Below are positions 62,751-64,000 of a stretch of DNA of 64,000 nt, in pieces. The notes under the pieces were generated by a model. It was not told the origin of the DNA, did not search any database, and worked only from the letters and a program-made list of their open reading frames with translations. The DNA is from Euglena gracilis. Taxonomy: Eukaryota > Euglenida > Euglenophyceae > Euglenales. The translations under genes were made by a program, and so were the position numbers. The DNA lies in the NCBI GenBank assembly GCA_039621445.1, contig CP154954.1:32326012-32390011 (forward strand), in the 5' to 3' direction. Every line of letters starts with the position of its first letter. Positions within the stretch are counted from its first letter, which is position 1.

Positions 62751-64000
62751 TCACCTGCCTTTATCGGCTGGGCGTTCGCGCACCTCACGCCAGTAGTCGT
62801 GTTGGGGGTCCCCTAATGGGTCCTCAACCAACTCCAGTTGGCGTGGGGAACGCGGCGGAGCTGATTCACTCCGAATGGTGTTGAGCTCCGGATCGTTGAC
62901 ATCAAAGGAAGGGGTCTCCCAGTCCTTGATCCAATTATCCGGCAGCTTCTCCCTGGTACGTTCAGCATGATGCTGAAGATAACGTTGGAGTTGCTCCCAG
63001 AAAATTCTGGGCAGCATCACCGGCCAGATGATGTAATTCATCCGGGGGTGATTCGCAGGCACCTGCGGGGGCATCCCCGGGGTCTGCTTGAAGTTGATGT
63101 CATACATCCACCTCGCTGTCCGAGCTCTTGCGGTATGGGGCCGTAATACAGCCGCCAACCAACCTCTGAAGTCCACCAAATCGTGTTCTTCAGGAGGCCA
63201 CAGTGGCAAGGCGTATCCGCCATGCTGACGCTTGGAGAACAGGGGGTAAACCTGTGTCTCCCAGTCGCCATCAGTCCAGAGGTAAGGCATTCTTACCTTG
63301 GCGTGTTCCTCGACGGCGAGGCGCATTGCCCCAGCGTCGATCTGGAACTCACGGGCCATTCCCGTGTGGCGGTAGCTTTCTACCTTTCGGAAGTCGGAGT
63401 GCTTCAGGCGGCCTTCCACCTGCTTGTACTCCTTCTTCCACTTCTCCAATGTCTCCCAGTGCTGGGGGACAATGGTGGCGACTGCTCCATCAGCAGTCTG
63501 CACGAACTTGCCTCCTATACAGTTGATGCACAAGGCAGGGATATCCCTGTCGTGAGCATTCTCACTGTAGGAGTAGTTCAAGCTGTGCTTCCAGGCATTC
63601 AGGCACTCGCCACATACGAGCGCCACACAGTTCGGCACATATGCCCTGTGGTGGAACCACGAGGATTGCACCTGCCGCTTGCACACATGCACAAGCGGTT
63701 GGTTGTGCCGCACATGGTGGCACACGGTGCACGTCCAGGCAAAGGACGTGCCGTGCTGGAAATCCAACACGCAGTCCTCGCCAAAGTACTGTGCCAGTAC
63801 TCTGGGTGAGCGCCTGTTCCAGAATGTCCAGGTATGTTCCGGGACATAGTGGAAAGGTTCTCCGCGGACGAAGAGGGGCTGAATCCATCGATTCAGTGAC
63901 CCTGTCTGGTGCCTAATAGCAGCCAGTTTCTTCGTCCTCTCTTCCACGGTACCTAGTCTGGTCAGGATATCCTGGGTCCAGAGCTGGGCATCCGCAGACA
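62751..64000 (-). CDS. Unidentified Cys/His-rich protein, 5' partial at window edge
   Basis: The minus-strand frame is open from the right edge to a stop at 62751, at least 415 codons, with no internal ATG needed for the upstream part (a GTG lies at 63947). Visible features are a Trp/His-rich start (PFHYVPEHTWTFWNRR), then CTVCHHVRHN, HVCKR, CVALVCGECLNAW and CINCIGGKF, a set of Cys pairs that could bind zinc. The rest is rich in Trp, Arg and charged residues (WEQLQRYLQHHAERTREKLP), ending in a Pro/Glu/Arg tail. Composition is moderate GC, unlike the plus-strand exon series. I do not recognise the family; a mobile-element or host protein are both possible. Confidence 0.65.
   Translation of the reverse strand, partial: SADAQLWTQDILTRLGTVEERTKKLAAIRHQTGSLNRWIQPLFVRGEPFHYVPEHTWTFWNRRSPRVLAQYFGEDCVLDFQHGTSFAWTCTVCHHVRHNQPLVHVCKRQVQSSWFHHRAYVPNCVALVCGECLNAWKHSLNYSYSENAHDRDIPALCINCIGGKFVQTADGAVATIVPQHWETLEKWKKEYKQVEGRLKHSDFRKVESYRHTGMAREFQIDAGAMRLAVEEHAKVRMPYLWTDGDWETQVYPLFSKRQHGGYALPLWPPEEHDLVDFRGWLAAVLRPHTARARTARWMYDINFKQTPGMPPQVPANHPRMNYIIWPVMLPRIFWEQLQRYLQHHAERTREKLPDNWIKDWETPSFDVNDPELNTIRSESAPPRSPRQLELVEDPLGDPQHDYWREVRERPADKGR

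Overview
This looks like nuclear DNA from a microbial eukaryote with a large, repeat-rich genome, perhaps an alga or alveolate-type protist. The species cannot be fixed from the sequence. The evidence is spliced genes with GT-AG introns, a eukaryote-only ribosomal protein (eL39), a nuclear-encoded mitochondrial ATP synthase subunit with a targeting presequence, Pol III-type tRNA-like genes, and dense micro-, mini- and satellite repeats. Introns range from 43-55 bp to about 13.8 kb. Coding islands are GC-rich and lie in A/T-richer noncoding DNA full of poly-G/C runs.

Layout. (1) 1-8.1 kb: a minus-strand block. It holds a spliced gene running off the left edge, with a ParB/sulfiredoxin-like fold near its N terminus, a small proline-rich ORF, and an 835-codon ORF that resembles a mobile-element protein. 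About 20 copies of a 14-bp palindrome, TGCGCA-NN-TGCGCA, occur here and were not noticed elsewhere. (2) 8.4-33.2 kb: scattered plus-strand, GC-rich, mostly helix-rich exon-like segments, many with plausible splice borders, from one or more unrecognised large genes. They are separated by satellites, MITE-like elements and a 2.3-kb cluster of GGAAGCG/CGCTTCC hairpins. (3) 38.47-38.63 kb (minus): a complete eL39 gene. (4) 38.7-55.4 kb (plus): the OSCP/delta subunit of mitochondrial F1Fo ATP synthase, divergent from eL39 with only 75 bp between start codons. Its sixth intron, about 13.8 kb, contains an inverted pair of transposon-like units encoding a Cys/His-rich protein, three tRNA-like genes, two large tandem arrays and several palindrome clusters. 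(5) 56-64 kb: small exon candidates, a 720-bp terminal-inverted-repeat element, a low-complexity gag-like ORF, and a minus-strand ORF for an unidentified Cys-rich protein running off the right edge.

Only eL39 and OSCP are recognised with high confidence. The rest of the coding calls rest on open frame, composition and splice-site agreement. The most unusual observations are the region-restricted palindromes beside a ParB-like gene, the giant OSCP intron with its contents, and the abundance of structured, non-autonomous repeat families.
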